Origin: Candidatus Segatella caccae
Lineage (GTDB): Bacteria; Bacteroidota; Bacteroidia; Bacteroidales; Bacteroidaceae
Assembly: GCA_900556395.1 (NCBI GenBank)
Contig: USOQ01000012.1
Location: 1 to 44,761, forward strand
Reading direction: 5' to 3'
Length of the DNA: 44,761 nucleotides
The notes beneath the pieces were generated by a model. That model worked only from the letters and a program-made list of their open reading frames with translations, did no database searches and was not told the DNA's origin. Position numbers and translations under genes: made by a program. Of the stretch, positions 26,401-33,259 are shown in pieces; positions within the stretch are counted from its first letter, which is position 1, and each line of letters starts with the position of its first letter.

Positions 26401-27192
26401 GTTTGTGCCGACGACCATTGTCAGCGTTATCAGGGCATCACTAAGAAAACCTCAGAACACGTGGCTGAGGCTATCCGACAGACCAAGGGACAGATCTTGA
26501 TGGAGGGTGATGACATCTGTGATGCTCGTTTCTCGAAGTGTTGCGGTGGAGTTACTGAAGAGTTCCAATACTGTTGGGAAGATACGCCAAAGAAATATCT
26601 CACCAGTGTGAGAGACTTGGTGTTGGGTGTGGAAGATGCTTCACCTATTCCTAATCTTTCTGATGAGGCTGAGGCAGAGAAGTGGATTCGTTTCAATCCG
26701 CCTGCATTCTGTAATACGACAGACAAGAAAATCCTTTCGCAGGTGCTCAACGATTATGACCAGGAAACTGCTGATTTCTATCGCTGGAAGGTGATGCTCA
26801 CCCAGGCGCAACTACAACAGTTGTTTGATGAAAAGTTGAAGATGAACTTTGGTGATATCCTCGACCTTCAAGCAGTGGAGCGAGGGAAGAGTGGACGTAT
26901 CAGTAAACTCCGTATTGTGGGAAGCGAGAAGACCTTTATCATAGGAAAAGAGTTGGAGATACGTCGTGCTTTGAGTGATACCCATCTCTACAGCTCGGCT
27001 TTTGTTGTAGATAAATATGATATTGATGAGCAGGGCGTACCGCAGCGTTTCGAGATTATCGGAGCAGGATGGGGACATGGTGTAGGACTCTGCCAGATCG
27101 GTGCTGCCGTGATGGGTGAGGAAGGCTACGACTACGATGCCATCTTGCTGCACTATTATCAAGGTGCAGAAATCAAAAAACTCTATAAGTAG
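23407..27192 (+). CDS. GT2 glycosyltransferase - DUF4922 - SpoIID/LytB fusion protein
   Basis: This 1261-residue protein joins three recognisable modules. Residues ~1-245 form an N-terminal Rossmann-like region related to the next module. Residues ~250-480 are a GT2 fold with ASVVIPVFNREKTIADAV and the metal-binding DSDD at 338-341. Residues ~520-800 fit DUF4922: C559/C562 in ERPCFLCDRNRPK and the HIT/GalT-like DHLHFQAG at 637-644. Residues ~825-1261 are SpoIID/LytB, with LPVEQYLESVISSEM at 924-938 (E937 in the catalytic position), a Cys-rich FSKCCGG loop and GWGHGVGLCQ at 1221-1230. SpoIID-type enzymes act on peptidoglycan strands, yet no signal peptide or membrane helix is visible. An AmpG-like permease follows after 62 bases. 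I infer a role in muropeptide handling; the biochemical order of steps is unknown. Confidence 0.9.
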   Translation: MREKIDLFLPFEALEKGQETLLELHENKTVQHINLLVSSEFAAQHQVPEGCTFVVIDRMESTNTVESIAENTDADYLLLCTKMTSVKWGLYALERFLRTADDTGAVMVYSDHYALEAGVLQKHPVIDYQQGSLRDDFDFGSMWLIKSQALLDYIAQGDRVDYQYAGLYDLRLYLSRVGDIFHLNEYLYTEEELDTRKSGEKQFDYVNPRNREVQIEMERACTAHLDKEGALVDTNFYRQPDFEEQDFACEASVVIPVFNREKTIADAVKSALSQKTNFPFNVIVVNNHSTDRTGEILDEIDDSRLVQIVPERHDLGIGGCWNVAVNSDCCGKFACQLDSDDLYSSPKTLQKIVDAFHAQQAAMIIGSYRMCDFDLNTLPPGLIDHKEWTEDNGCNNALRINGLGAPRAFFTPLVRQIQFPNTSYGEDYALGLAFSRRYRIGRIYEELYLCRRWGGNSDAALSIDRVNANNLYKDRLRTMELKARQRMLQGKVDIMEDSSISRFFNRQLEMWEDARHRFRDLKHVEVSQLSDQLQLQFNPARIVSTGAKIDKRTLGERPCFLCDRNRPKEQMTSLIDDHFQLLVNPFPILPVHFTIPARKHLPQSIYRHYGEMHRILSLHSDLMVFYNGPKCGASAPDHLHFQAGTSGVLPLQVNWQRLSRSLVDVISLNDEEKIAVLRDFLVPAFVIISKSEDSDEELFHRLYRSMPMRGDESEPMMNIIAWRKGDDFISVVIPREKHRPAAYFAEGDSQIVVSPGALDMAGLMITPREEDFRKLNLEKATALIQECGVSASKMEAIVSKLKAATAVENEHPLQKLAEKGKQPNVNVGIVSGQKIHFSLNKPYLAKGEVVTGEQEVAFSEGGILWNGNQYSSLTFHPQSADASFSLSDVTIGVNFHWERKETQTFLGTLSFVVESDKICAINELPVEQYLESVISSEMSATSSLELLKAHAVISRSWLLAQMKKRRMVAESGNNFFSFVKKDDMLVRWYDREDHTIFDVCADDHCQRYQGITKKTSEHVAEAIRQTKGQILMEGDDICDARFSKCCGGVTEEFQYCWEDTPKKYLTSVRDLVLGVEDASPIPNLSDEAEAEKWIRFNPPAFCNTTDKKILSQVLNDYDQETADFYRWKVMLTQAQLQQLFDEKLKMNFGDILDLQAVERGKSGRISKLRIVGSEKTFIIGKELEIRRALSDTHLYSSAFVVDKYDIDEQGVPQRFEIIGAGWGHGVGLCQIGAAVMGEEGYDYDAILLHYYQGAEIKKLYK

Positions 27193-27254
27193 TGTTTTTT
27201 TACTGTAGCCCCCCTAACTCGAGAAAATACCAAACATAAAAAATATGACAAAAT

Positions 27255-28556
27255 ATGGTTACTAAGAAGAATAGTAGGAGTCCGTGGGCTTGGATTCCTA
27301 CCTTATATTTTGCAGAAGGACTACCTAACATCATTGTAACAGGACTATCCGTGGTGATGTATATGCAGATGGGACTTACCGACTCTGAAGTAGGCCTCTA
27401 CACTGGTTGGTTAGCGTTGCCTTGGGTTATCAAACCTTTATGGAGTCCTTTTATAGACCTCCTGAAGACCAAAAGATGGTGGGTACTCACCATGCAGGCT
27501 CTTATTGGCGCTGCCTTGGCTGGTATAGCCTTCTCTATCCCTACTGCTTTCTGGTTTCAGGCCACGATGTGCTTCTTCTTTTTGATTGCTTTTTGTAGTG
27601 CCACGCATGATATATCAGCTGATGGCTTCTATATGATAGAACTCGATGAGCACAACCAAACCAAGTATGTAGGTCTGCGCAACACCTTCTATCGACTTGC
27701 CATCATCTTTGTTAATGGTGTCTTGGTATCGGTGGCTGGTGTATTGCAGGTTGTCTTCCGCAATCAGATACGTTTCTCCTGGGCTTTGATTTTCTATGGA
27801 TTGGCAGGTATCTTTATAGGCTTATGGTTGTATCATAGTCGTTTCATGCCTCGTCCTCAAGATGATGTGCAGACGGAACGAAGCGTGGGTGAGGTGGCTC
27901 ATGAACTGAAGAATATGTTTGCCACATTCTTTCAGAAGTTTCCTGTCAAGGAGACGATATGCGTTATGCTTTTCCTCTTGTTCTATCGTTTTCCTGAGGC
28001 CTTGCTCAACACGATGACTAAGACTTTTATTCTTCGACCTAACTCGCAGGGTGGTTTGGGACTTTCACCTCAGGAATATGGCTTTGCCAATGGTACGGTG
28101 GGTCTCATCGGACTGCTTTTAGGCGGCATCATCGGTGGTATCTTGGTAAGTCGAGATGGTATGAAGAAGTGGTTGTGGCCCATGGTGATGGCGATTACGT
28201 TGCCTGATGTGGTTTACATCTTTTTGAGCTATTCGCTCAACTCTAATTTGATCGTGGTTTCTTCTTGCCTCTTTGTAGAGCAGTTTGGTTATGGTTTAGG
28301 CTTTACAGTTCTTACGCTCTACATGCTTTTCTATAGCCAAGGTAAGTTTAAAACCTCGCATTATTCCATCTGTACGGGTATTTCTTATCTTGGACTGATG
28401 CTTCCTGGTATGCTTTCTGGCTATATCAAGGATATGGTGGGATATCGCATGTTTTTCATTATCGTCATGGCGTGTTGTACAATCACTTTCTTGGTGACGG
28501 CTTTTCTTAAAATCGACCCTAATTTTGGCAAGAAAGAAGACTCCGAGTTGCAATAA
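27255..28556 (+). CDS. AmpG-like MFS permease
   Basis: The 433-residue protein has about 12 hydrophobic segments. Its N-terminus (WIPTLYFAEGLPNIIVTGLS, then TGWLALPWVIKPLWSP) resembles AmpG-type muropeptide permeases. AmpG imports GlcNAc-anhydroMurNAc peptides for cell-wall recycling in Gram-negatives; the related MurNAc transporter of Tannerella is another possible comparison. It follows the SpoIID fusion gene with a 62-base gap and ends at a terminator, so the two probably form an operon. Substrate assignment is by resemblance and context only. Confidence 0.82.
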   Translation: MVTKKNSRSPWAWIPTLYFAEGLPNIIVTGLSVVMYMQMGLTDSEVGLYTGWLALPWVIKPLWSPFIDLLKTKRWWVLTMQALIGAALAGIAFSIPTAFWFQATMCFFFLIAFCSATHDISADGFYMIELDEHNQTKYVGLRNTFYRLAIIFVNGVLVSVAGVLQVVFRNQIRFSWALIFYGLAGIFIGLWLYHSRFMPRPQDDVQTERSVGEVAHELKNMFATFFQKFPVKETICVMLFLLFYRFPEALLNTMTKTFILRPNSQGGLGLSPQEYGFANGTVGLIGLLLGGIIGGILVSRDGMKKWLWPMVMAITLPDVVYIFLSYSLNSNLIVVSSCLFVEQFGYGLGFTVLTLYMLFYSQGKFKTSHYSICTGISYLGLMLPGMLSGYIKDMVGYRMFFIIVMACCTITFLVTAFLKIDPNFGKKEDSELQ

Positions 28557-28600
28557 AAATAATATTTTGCTGTTAAGTAACACGATTACAAACAAGCTTA

Positions 28601-28638
28601 TCGGGGCTGATACTTTCCTATGAATGTATCAGCCCTGA
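28601..28638 (+). terminator. Terminator of the SpoIID fusion-AmpG unit
   Basis: TCGGGGCTGATAC (28601-28613) pairs with GTATCAGCCCTGA (28626-28638) with one G.T pair and a 12-base loop, followed by TTGCTTTCGTT. It is 45 bases beyond the permease stop. Confidence 0.75.
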
Positions 28639-28679
28639 TTGCTTTCGTTAAGCTAAGAAGTTTCATTTGTTTTTTTTTT

Positions 28680-29019
28680 ACTCAACTTTCGCAAATGAGG
28701 AATTTAAAGAAGTTAAAGCCATATGCTTTATAGCTAAATATACAACCAAAAAGGCTATTGTCTATAACTTCCAACGACCGAAGGGAGTGATAACTTCTTT
28801 AACTATTATCACTTCCGTATATGCGAAACTTTTGTTTTTAGCCTCCTTTAAAAAGACTTTTAGTTTCATCGTTTGTGTCAATAAGGTGGTACTGCTATAT
28901 CAGCTAAGTGAAACTCCAGTACCAGCCGGGTGAAACTCCAGTACCACTTAGCTGATATGGAAAACGGTACTGGGAAACTTGTTTTAATAACTCAACTTCC
29001 CCATTTGCGAAAGTTGAGT
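28680..29019. mobile_element. MITE-like element with 23-bp terminal inverted repeats
   Basis: The left end (28680-28702, starting ACTCAACTTTCGCAAATG) is repeated in reverse at the right end (28997-29019) with 22 of 23 bases identical. The intervening ~295 bases have no convincing gene. An 88-codon open frame (28667-28933) begins outside the element, has no homolog I know, and overlaps the repeats. Runs of T flank both ends, so a target duplication cannot be read with confidence. Inside are a 14-bp inverted repeat (ATATCAGCTAAGTG at 28897-28910, CACTTAGCTGATAT at 28945-28958) and two copies of a 17-bp direct repeat. The mobilising transposase is not in the window. The whole 28557-29022 gap is accounted for by this element and the terminator before it. 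Confidence 0.6.
28908..28946. repeat. 17-bp direct repeat pair inside the MITE-like element
   Basis: GTGAAACTCCAGTACCA occurs at 28908-28924 and exactly again at 28930-28946, separated by GCCGG. The pair lies between the arms of the 14-bp internal inverted repeat. GGTACTG, the complement of part of the unit, occurs at 28888-28894 and 28966-28972, so the RNA could form alternative hairpins. Confidence 0.85.
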
Positions 29020-29026
29020 TTTTTAT
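28991..29026 (+). terminator. Hairpin with T-run formed by the right end of the element
   Basis: CTCAACTT (28991-28998) pairs with AAGTTGAG (29011-29018), followed by TTTTTTAT on the plus strand. The right terminal repeat can thus act as a rho-independent terminator for plus-strand transcription just before the NCS2 gene's end. Confidence 0.5.
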
Positions 29027-30321
29027 ATGAAGATGTACTTCAAGACAAAGAGAATGGCTAATACCCACATCGTGATGCTCAGTTTCTTAAAGTTTCCACA
29101 GAGCGCATTGATAACTACATAGGCTATCATACCACAGAGAATACCATCAGAAATGCTGTAAGTGAGTGGCATCATCACGATGGTGATAAAGGCTGGAATA
29201 GACTCGGCATAGTCGTTCATGTTGATATCCTTGATGGGAGACATCATAAACAGACCAACAATGACTAATACAGGAGTTGTTGCTGCCGATGGGACGGCTA
29301 AGAATAAGGGCGCAAAGAACAATGCTATCAGGAAGCAAACAGCGGTGATAAAGGCTGTAAGACCTGTTCGACCACCTTGAGCTACACCTGATGCACTCTC
29401 CACATAAGTAGTTGTCGTGCTGGTGCCAAAGCATGCGCCAGCTACTGTAGCAATAGCGTCTGCCATGAAAGCTTTGTTAAGACCCGGTATTCTACCATCG
29501 GGGCGCATCATTCCTGCTTTTGTACAAACTCCAACCAAAGTTCCCATAGTGTCGAACATATCGATGAAGAGAAAGGTCAGTACGATAATCACCATGTCGA
29601 TAGAGAAAATACGTGAGAAGTCGAACTGGCAGAAAATAGGGGTTATCGAAGGCGGAACGTCTATCAATCCCGTAATCTTGGTAATGCCCATAGGAATGCC
29701 GATGAGTGTTGTGGCGATGATGCCTATAAGCAAGCTACCTGGCACCTTTTTGATGACCAGTACACTGGTGATGATAATACCGATCGAACCTAAGAGTGCA
29801 GAACCTTCGGTTATCTTTCCGATGGTTACTAAGGTGGCATCATTGGCTGCCACGATGCCAGCGTTCTTCAGACCAATGAAAGCAATGAAAAGTCCAATAC
29901 CCGCACCAATAGCGCATTTCAGTGACAGCGGTATGGCGTCCACCATCAGGGCGCGGATGCCTGTAGCTGATAGGATAATAAAGATTAAGCCTTCGATAAG
30001 GACGGCTGTGAGAGCCATCTGCCAGGGATATCCCATGGTAAGGCAAACGGTGAAAACAAAGAAAGCATTAAGTCCCATACCAGGAGCCAGTCCGAATGGT
30101 TTCTTGGCGTATACCGCCATGATGAGTGTTCCCACAACAGCAGCTAACACTGTAGCTGTGAAGACGGCATGTGTGTCCATACCTTGTGGTGCTAAACTAC
30201 TAAAGATGTTAGGGTTTACGGCCAGGATATAGGCCATGGTGAGGAAGGTTGTTATACCTGCCGCAATCTCTGTTTTCAACTTGTTTTGAGCTGGGTCAAA
30301 ACCAAATAATTTTTTCAACAT
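29023..30321 (-). CDS. NCS2-family purine (hypoxanthine/guanine/adenine) permease
   Basis: The 432-residue inner-membrane protein matches the AzgA/PbuG/GhxP branch of NCS2 permeases, which import purine bases with protons. The N-terminus reads KLFGFDPAQNKLKTEIAAG and TTFLTMAYILAVNP. There are about 13-14 hydrophobic segments and the conserved FLFIDMFDTMGTLVGV and ATVAGACFGTSTTTTYVES. An upstream extension to 30360 is open, but a consensus promoter at 30357-30389 overlaps it, so the ATG at 30321 is the start. Specificity among purines cannot be told. It is a single-gene unit. Confidence 0.93.
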   Translation of the reverse strand: MLKKLFGFDPAQNKLKTEIAAGITTFLTMAYILAVNPNIFSSLAPQGMDTHAVFTATVLAAVVGTLIMAVYAKKPFGLAPGMGLNAFFVFTVCLTMGYPWQMALTAVLIEGLIFIILSATGIRALMVDAIPLSLKCAIGAGIGLFIAFIGLKNAGIVAANDATLVTIGKITEGSALLGSIGIIITSVLVIKKVPGSLLIGIIATTLIGIPMGITKITGLIDVPPSITPIFCQFDFSRIFSIDMVIIVLTFLFIDMFDTMGTLVGVCTKAGMMRPDGRIPGLNKAFMADAIATVAGACFGTSTTTTYVESASGVAQGGRTGLTAFITAVCFLIALFFAPLFLAVPSAATTPVLVIVGLFMMSPIKDINMNDYAESIPAFITIVMMPLTYSISDGILCGMIAYVVINALCGNFKKLSITMWVLAILFVLKYIFI

Positions 30322-30356
30322 GTTGTTTTCTGTATGAAGTAATTTTAAATTTTTCC

Positions 30357-30389
30357 GCAAAATTACAAGATTACTCTGAATTTTCCAAA
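30357..30389 (-). promoter_or_regulatory. Full consensus promoter of the purine permease
   Basis: On the minus strand TTTG (30386-30389), a 20-base spacer and TAATTTTGC (30357-30365) give a canonical promoter with a leader of about 30 bases. No purine riboswitch can fit in so short a leader. Confidence 0.8.
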
Positions 30390-30488
30390 CGATTATTTCT
30401 TTAAATGCATTTTCTGTATCCCTTTTTATTACTCCGAGGTACTTTTGTTAGGATAGATATGCAATGATGCTCATGTGTTATTTGATGA

Positions 30489-30902
30489 TTAGCCGATAAT
30501 GGTAGCGATAAGTTTGCGACTTCCGCCTCCTTCTCTAAACTCGCATAAGTAAATGCCTTGCCAGGTACCGAGGTTCAGTCTTCCGTTGGTAATCGGAATG
30601 GTGAGCGAAACACCTACCATACTCGATTTGGCATGCGCCGACATATCTGTAGGTCCTTCATCCTGGTGCAGATATCTTGGGTCACCATCAGGAACCAGTC
30701 TTTCGAAGATGCCTTTCAGGTCGTAGCGAACATCAGGGTCGTAGTTCTCGTTTAGCGAAAGACCGCAGCTTGTATGTCTTACGAAGAGATTTAATATTCC
30801 CGTTTTAGGGAGTTCTGGCAAGTTACGCATCACCTCGTTAGTTACGAGATGAAATCCTCGTGGAAATGGGCGCAATGAAAATTCTATTTGTTGTATCATC
30901 AT
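30489..30902 (-). CDS. YjbQ/UPF0047 family protein
   Basis: The 137-residue cytoplasmic protein belongs to the YjbQ family, for which a weak thiamine-phosphate synthase activity has been reported in E. coli. Family motifs are present: HTSCGLSLNENYDPDVRYDL at 43-62, MSAHAKSSMVG at 87-97, and LGTWQGIYLCEFR at 111-123. The conserved His and Cys residues probably bind a metal. It lies 105 bases downstream of the SGNH hydrolase gene on the same strand. Physiological role is uncertain. Confidence 0.9.
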   Translation of the reverse strand: MMIQQIEFSLRPFPRGFHLVTNEVMRNLPELPKTGILNLFVRHTSCGLSLNENYDPDVRYDLKGIFERLVPDGDPRYLHQDEGPTDMSAHAKSSMVGVSLTIPITNGRLNLGTWQGIYLCEFREGGGSRKLIATIIG

Positions 30903-30960
30903 TTAAAATAGGTCTGTTGGGATGTCAAATGTCTATATGAATAATATGAAGCGACTTACT

Positions 30961-30997
30961 TTTTTGTTTATGGTAAAAATTTTTGTTTGTGGTAAAA
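30961..30997. repeat. Two tandem copies of an 18-bp AT-rich unit upstream of yjbQ
   Basis: TTTTTGTTTATGGTAAAA (30961-30978) is followed after one base by TTTTTGTTTGTGGTAAAA (30980-30997), 17 of 18 identical, period 19. It lies in the 105-base gap between the SGNH hydrolase and YjbQ genes and may be a regulatory site or a slippage product. Confidence 0.7.
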
Positions 30998-31007
30998 GGG
31001 TTGTTAC

Positions 31008-31847
31008 TTAAAAAACACAAGGCAATGTGCTTAACTGATACATCATGGTTCTTGCCATTCGTTCATGTCCGAGGTCGTTGGGGTGCAGACGATCAGTGTC
31101 GGGCTTGTTGAAGAGTTGGGCACCAGTATCGTAGAGTGGGAAGAGGCCAGAGAGGGCATTGAGGTCAATCACTGGAACAGCCCATACATTGCCAACTTCC
31201 TTAATAGCCTTGACGTACTCATCGAAGAAGATTCCACGAGTATTTTCGTACATTTCGTCGGGTTGGATGTTTTTCTCGCCAGAGCAGAAAAAAGCACGGT
31301 GTACTGGTGTCATCACTACGATTTGCTTGGTGGGGTACATCTGTTTAAGTTTCGACATGGCGATGTTGATGCGACCCTTGAGTGTGCTCTTGTCCATAAC
31401 AAAGTGGCGATGGCGACGCTGTACCATTTCACCTGGTTTGTGACGTGCCACTTTCACGCTATCGAAAGTCTCTGTATACCATTCTCCAACTGGCACACCA
31501 TTGTTAAAATCGTTGGTGCCCATAAAGATGAGTATGGCGTCGAAGTCATCGCCATGCTCAGTTTTGAGTTTGTCGGCCTGTCGGGGAATGTCGTTCCACT
31601 GTCGTCCGCTCACACCATATACATAAGGTGTGATGCCGAGCCACTGCTGAAGAAATCCCCAGTATTTTACCTTTGAAGCCTTGATGTTGGGGTCGGTAAT
31701 AGAGTCACCGAAGTAGGCTACTCGTTTTCCCTTCCAAGGGTGCTGAGCGTTCTGTTCCTGTGGAGTATTTTTTTGTTTTTTCTCTGCATAGGCAGAGAGA
31801 GATAGGGTGAAGAGCAGCAAGATAGCTGCAAAGATTTGTTTTTTCAT
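31008..31847 (-). CDS. Secreted SGNH/GDSL hydrolase
   Basis: The 279-residue protein has a signal peptide (MKKQIFAAILLLFTLSLSAY) and the four SGNH blocks: YFGDSITD with nucleophile S49, a Gly in VYGVSGRQWND, GTNDFNNG with Asn, and DRLHPNDLGHE supplying the Asp-His pair. Such enzymes deacylate carbohydrates or lipids in the periplasm or at the surface. Carbohydrate-acetyl esterase is plausible here, but no glycosidase neighbours it. It has a -7 box at 31884-31892. Confidence 0.9.
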   Translation of the reverse strand: MKKQIFAAILLLFTLSLSAYAEKKQKNTPQEQNAQHPWKGKRVAYFGDSITDPNIKASKVKYWGFLQQWLGITPYVYGVSGRQWNDIPRQADKLKTEHGDDFDAILIFMGTNDFNNGVPVGEWYTETFDSVKVARHKPGEMVQRRHRHFVMDKSTLKGRINIAMSKLKQMYPTKQIVVMTPVHRAFFCSGEKNIQPDEMYENTRGIFFDEYVKAIKEVGNVWAVPVIDLNALSGLFPLYDTGAQLFNKPDTDRLHPNDLGHERMARTMMYQLSTLPCVF

Positions 31848-31883
31848 ATTCTGTTTTTTAGTTTGTTGATTGTAAATCTGATG

Positions 31884-31892
31884 GCAAAGTTA
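31884..31892 (-). promoter_or_regulatory. -7 box for the SGNH hydrolase
   Basis: The minus strand reads TAACTTTGC with a leader of about 32 bases. It is divergent from the MFS promoter at 31958-31966. No -33 at normal distance. Confidence 0.5.
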
Positions 31893-31957
31893 CATTTATT
31901 TTTTGATAAAGGCTTATTTTTTTATGATAAAACGAAGTTGGATTCTGCTTTTTTTCG

Positions 31958-31966
31958 TAATTTTGC
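31958..31966 (+). promoter_or_regulatory. -7 box for the MFS transporter, deciding its start
   Basis: TAATTTTGC with a GTTG about 17 bases upstream (TTG at 31938-31940). Transcription would begin near 31971, so start codons before this point in the open frame (which extends back to 31836) cannot be used; the first possible ATG is 31983. Confidence 0.55.
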
Positions 31967-31982
31967 AGCCTCAATACTCTAT

Positions 31983-33158
31983 ATGATTTTAAGGATGACA
32001 TTACGTTTGAATGATTTGAGCGATTTGGCTCGTAAGCGAGTTGCCGTAGCAGCTTTTTATTTTGTTCCAGGCTTGGTGTTTGCCAGTTGGGCAAGTCGCA
32101 TTCCCGATGTAAAGCAGTTTCTACATCTCAACAATGGTCAGTTGGGTAGCATCTTACTTGCCATTCCTATGGGACAGGTACTGATGATGGGTTTCTCAGG
32201 GTTGCTGGTAAGCAAGTTGGGTAGCAAGAAGATGCTGGTTCTTTCAGAGCTTCTTTATGCTTTAGTACTCTTTGCTTTAGGCTGTAGCAGCACGGTTTCT
32301 CATCTGATTCTCAGTTTGGTGGCTTTCGGTATGATGGCTAATCTGATGAATATTGCTACCAACACACAGGCGTGTTTGGTAGAGAAGTTGTATGGTCGCA
32401 ACATTATGTCTTCGTTTCACGGATTATGGAGTTTAGGTGGTTTTGCTGGCGGCATCGTCGGAGCTCTCTTTGCTAATCTATTATTGCCGATAGAGGTGCA
32501 TTTTACTGCCATCTTGTTGTTAGGCATACTTATCATTGTTTGCGCTTTCCGTTTTTTAGTCAACGATGATCAGGCTAAGGCAGAGGAAGAAGATGTTCCA
32601 AAGTTTTCGTTTAGAACGCTCGACCCAGTGCTTTTTCTCTTGGGACTGATGGGCTTCGCAGGTATGTTTTGTGAAGGTACTGTATATGACTGGAGTGGTG
32701 TATACTTTTCTACCGTAGTGAAGCCCGATGATGCTTTTATTCGAGCAGGCTATGTGGCAGGTATGGGAGCTATGACGTTGGGGCGCTTCCTTGCCGATGG
32801 TTTTGTGACGAAGTATGGAGCATCTAAGGTTCTCAAAATGTGTGGTCTACTCATCTTAGGGGGATTGTTGTTGGCTGTGATATTCCCTTACCTTATTACA
32901 GCTACTTTGGGATTCCTCTTAGTTGGTTTTGGTATTTCTTCATCGGTTCCTATCTGCTATAGCATTGCAGGGAAATTGGGTACTATCAAAGCAAGCATAG
33001 CTATCACAATCGTGTCGAGTATTAGTTTCTTTGGTTTTCTGATAGGTCCACCTGTGATAGGTTGGCTTTCTGAGGCTACCAACCTCCGTGTGGCTCTTGG
33101 TATGGCGGCTTGTTTAGGATTGATGATAGCTTATACAGCAAAAAAAGTGGTAAGTTGA
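31983..33158 (+). CDS. MFS transporter, YbjJ/fucose-permease-like
   Basis: The ~391-residue protein has about 12 membrane segments and resembles the YbjJ branch of MFS (FYFVPGLVFASWASRIPDVK, then LGSILLAIPMGQVLMMG). Other landmarks are SSFHGLWSLGGFAGG and the second-half TVYDWSGVYF. ATG 31995 is an equally possible start. The stop codon lies inside the left arm of the following terminator hairpin. Substrate unknown; sugars or small acids are typical for the group. It is a single-gene unit divergent from the SGNH hydrolase. Confidence 0.85.
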   Translation: MILRMTLRLNDLSDLARKRVAVAAFYFVPGLVFASWASRIPDVKQFLHLNNGQLGSILLAIPMGQVLMMGFSGLLVSKLGSKKMLVLSELLYALVLFALGCSSTVSHLILSLVAFGMMANLMNIATNTQACLVEKLYGRNIMSSFHGLWSLGGFAGGIVGALFANLLLPIEVHFTAILLLGILIIVCAFRFLVNDDQAKAEEEDVPKFSFRTLDPVLFLLGLMGFAGMFCEGTVYDWSGVYFSTVVKPDDAFIRAGYVAGMGAMTLGRFLADGFVTKYGASKVLKMCGLLILGGLLLAVIFPYLITATLGFLLVGFGISSSVPICYSIAGKLGTIKASIAITIVSSISFFGFLIGPPVIGWLSEATNLRVALGMAACLGLMIAYTAKKVVS

Positions 33159-33181
33159 ATGAAACAACTTACCACTTTTTT
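33141..33181. terminator. Bidirectional terminator between MFS and feoAB
   Basis: AAAAAAGTGGTAAGTTG (33141-33157) pairs perfectly with CAACTTACCACTTTTTT (33165-33181) over 17 bp with a 7-base loop. A and T runs on either side suit both strands. The left arm contains the MFS stop codon. Confidence 0.92.
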
Positions 33182-33259
33182 TATATATTCTAATCTTGTT
33201 TTTCTCACTTGATAGAAGTCTTGTCTATGAGGAAAAACAGTATAGGGAGAAGTCTTGTC

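Noticed and set aside
28667..28933. 88-codon frame in the gap after the AmpG-like gene
   Set aside because: It runs through the terminal and internal repeats of the MITE-like element, starts in a T-run, and has no familiar sequence.
28888..28972. Possible CRISPR-like repeat array
   Set aside because: Only two 17-bp copies with a 5-bp spacer and no cas genes; better explained as internal structure of the MITE-like element.
31836..31982. 49-codon N-terminal extension of the MFS transporter
   Set aside because: It overlaps the divergent gene's start and precedes the -7 box at 31958-31966, so it would not be transcribed.
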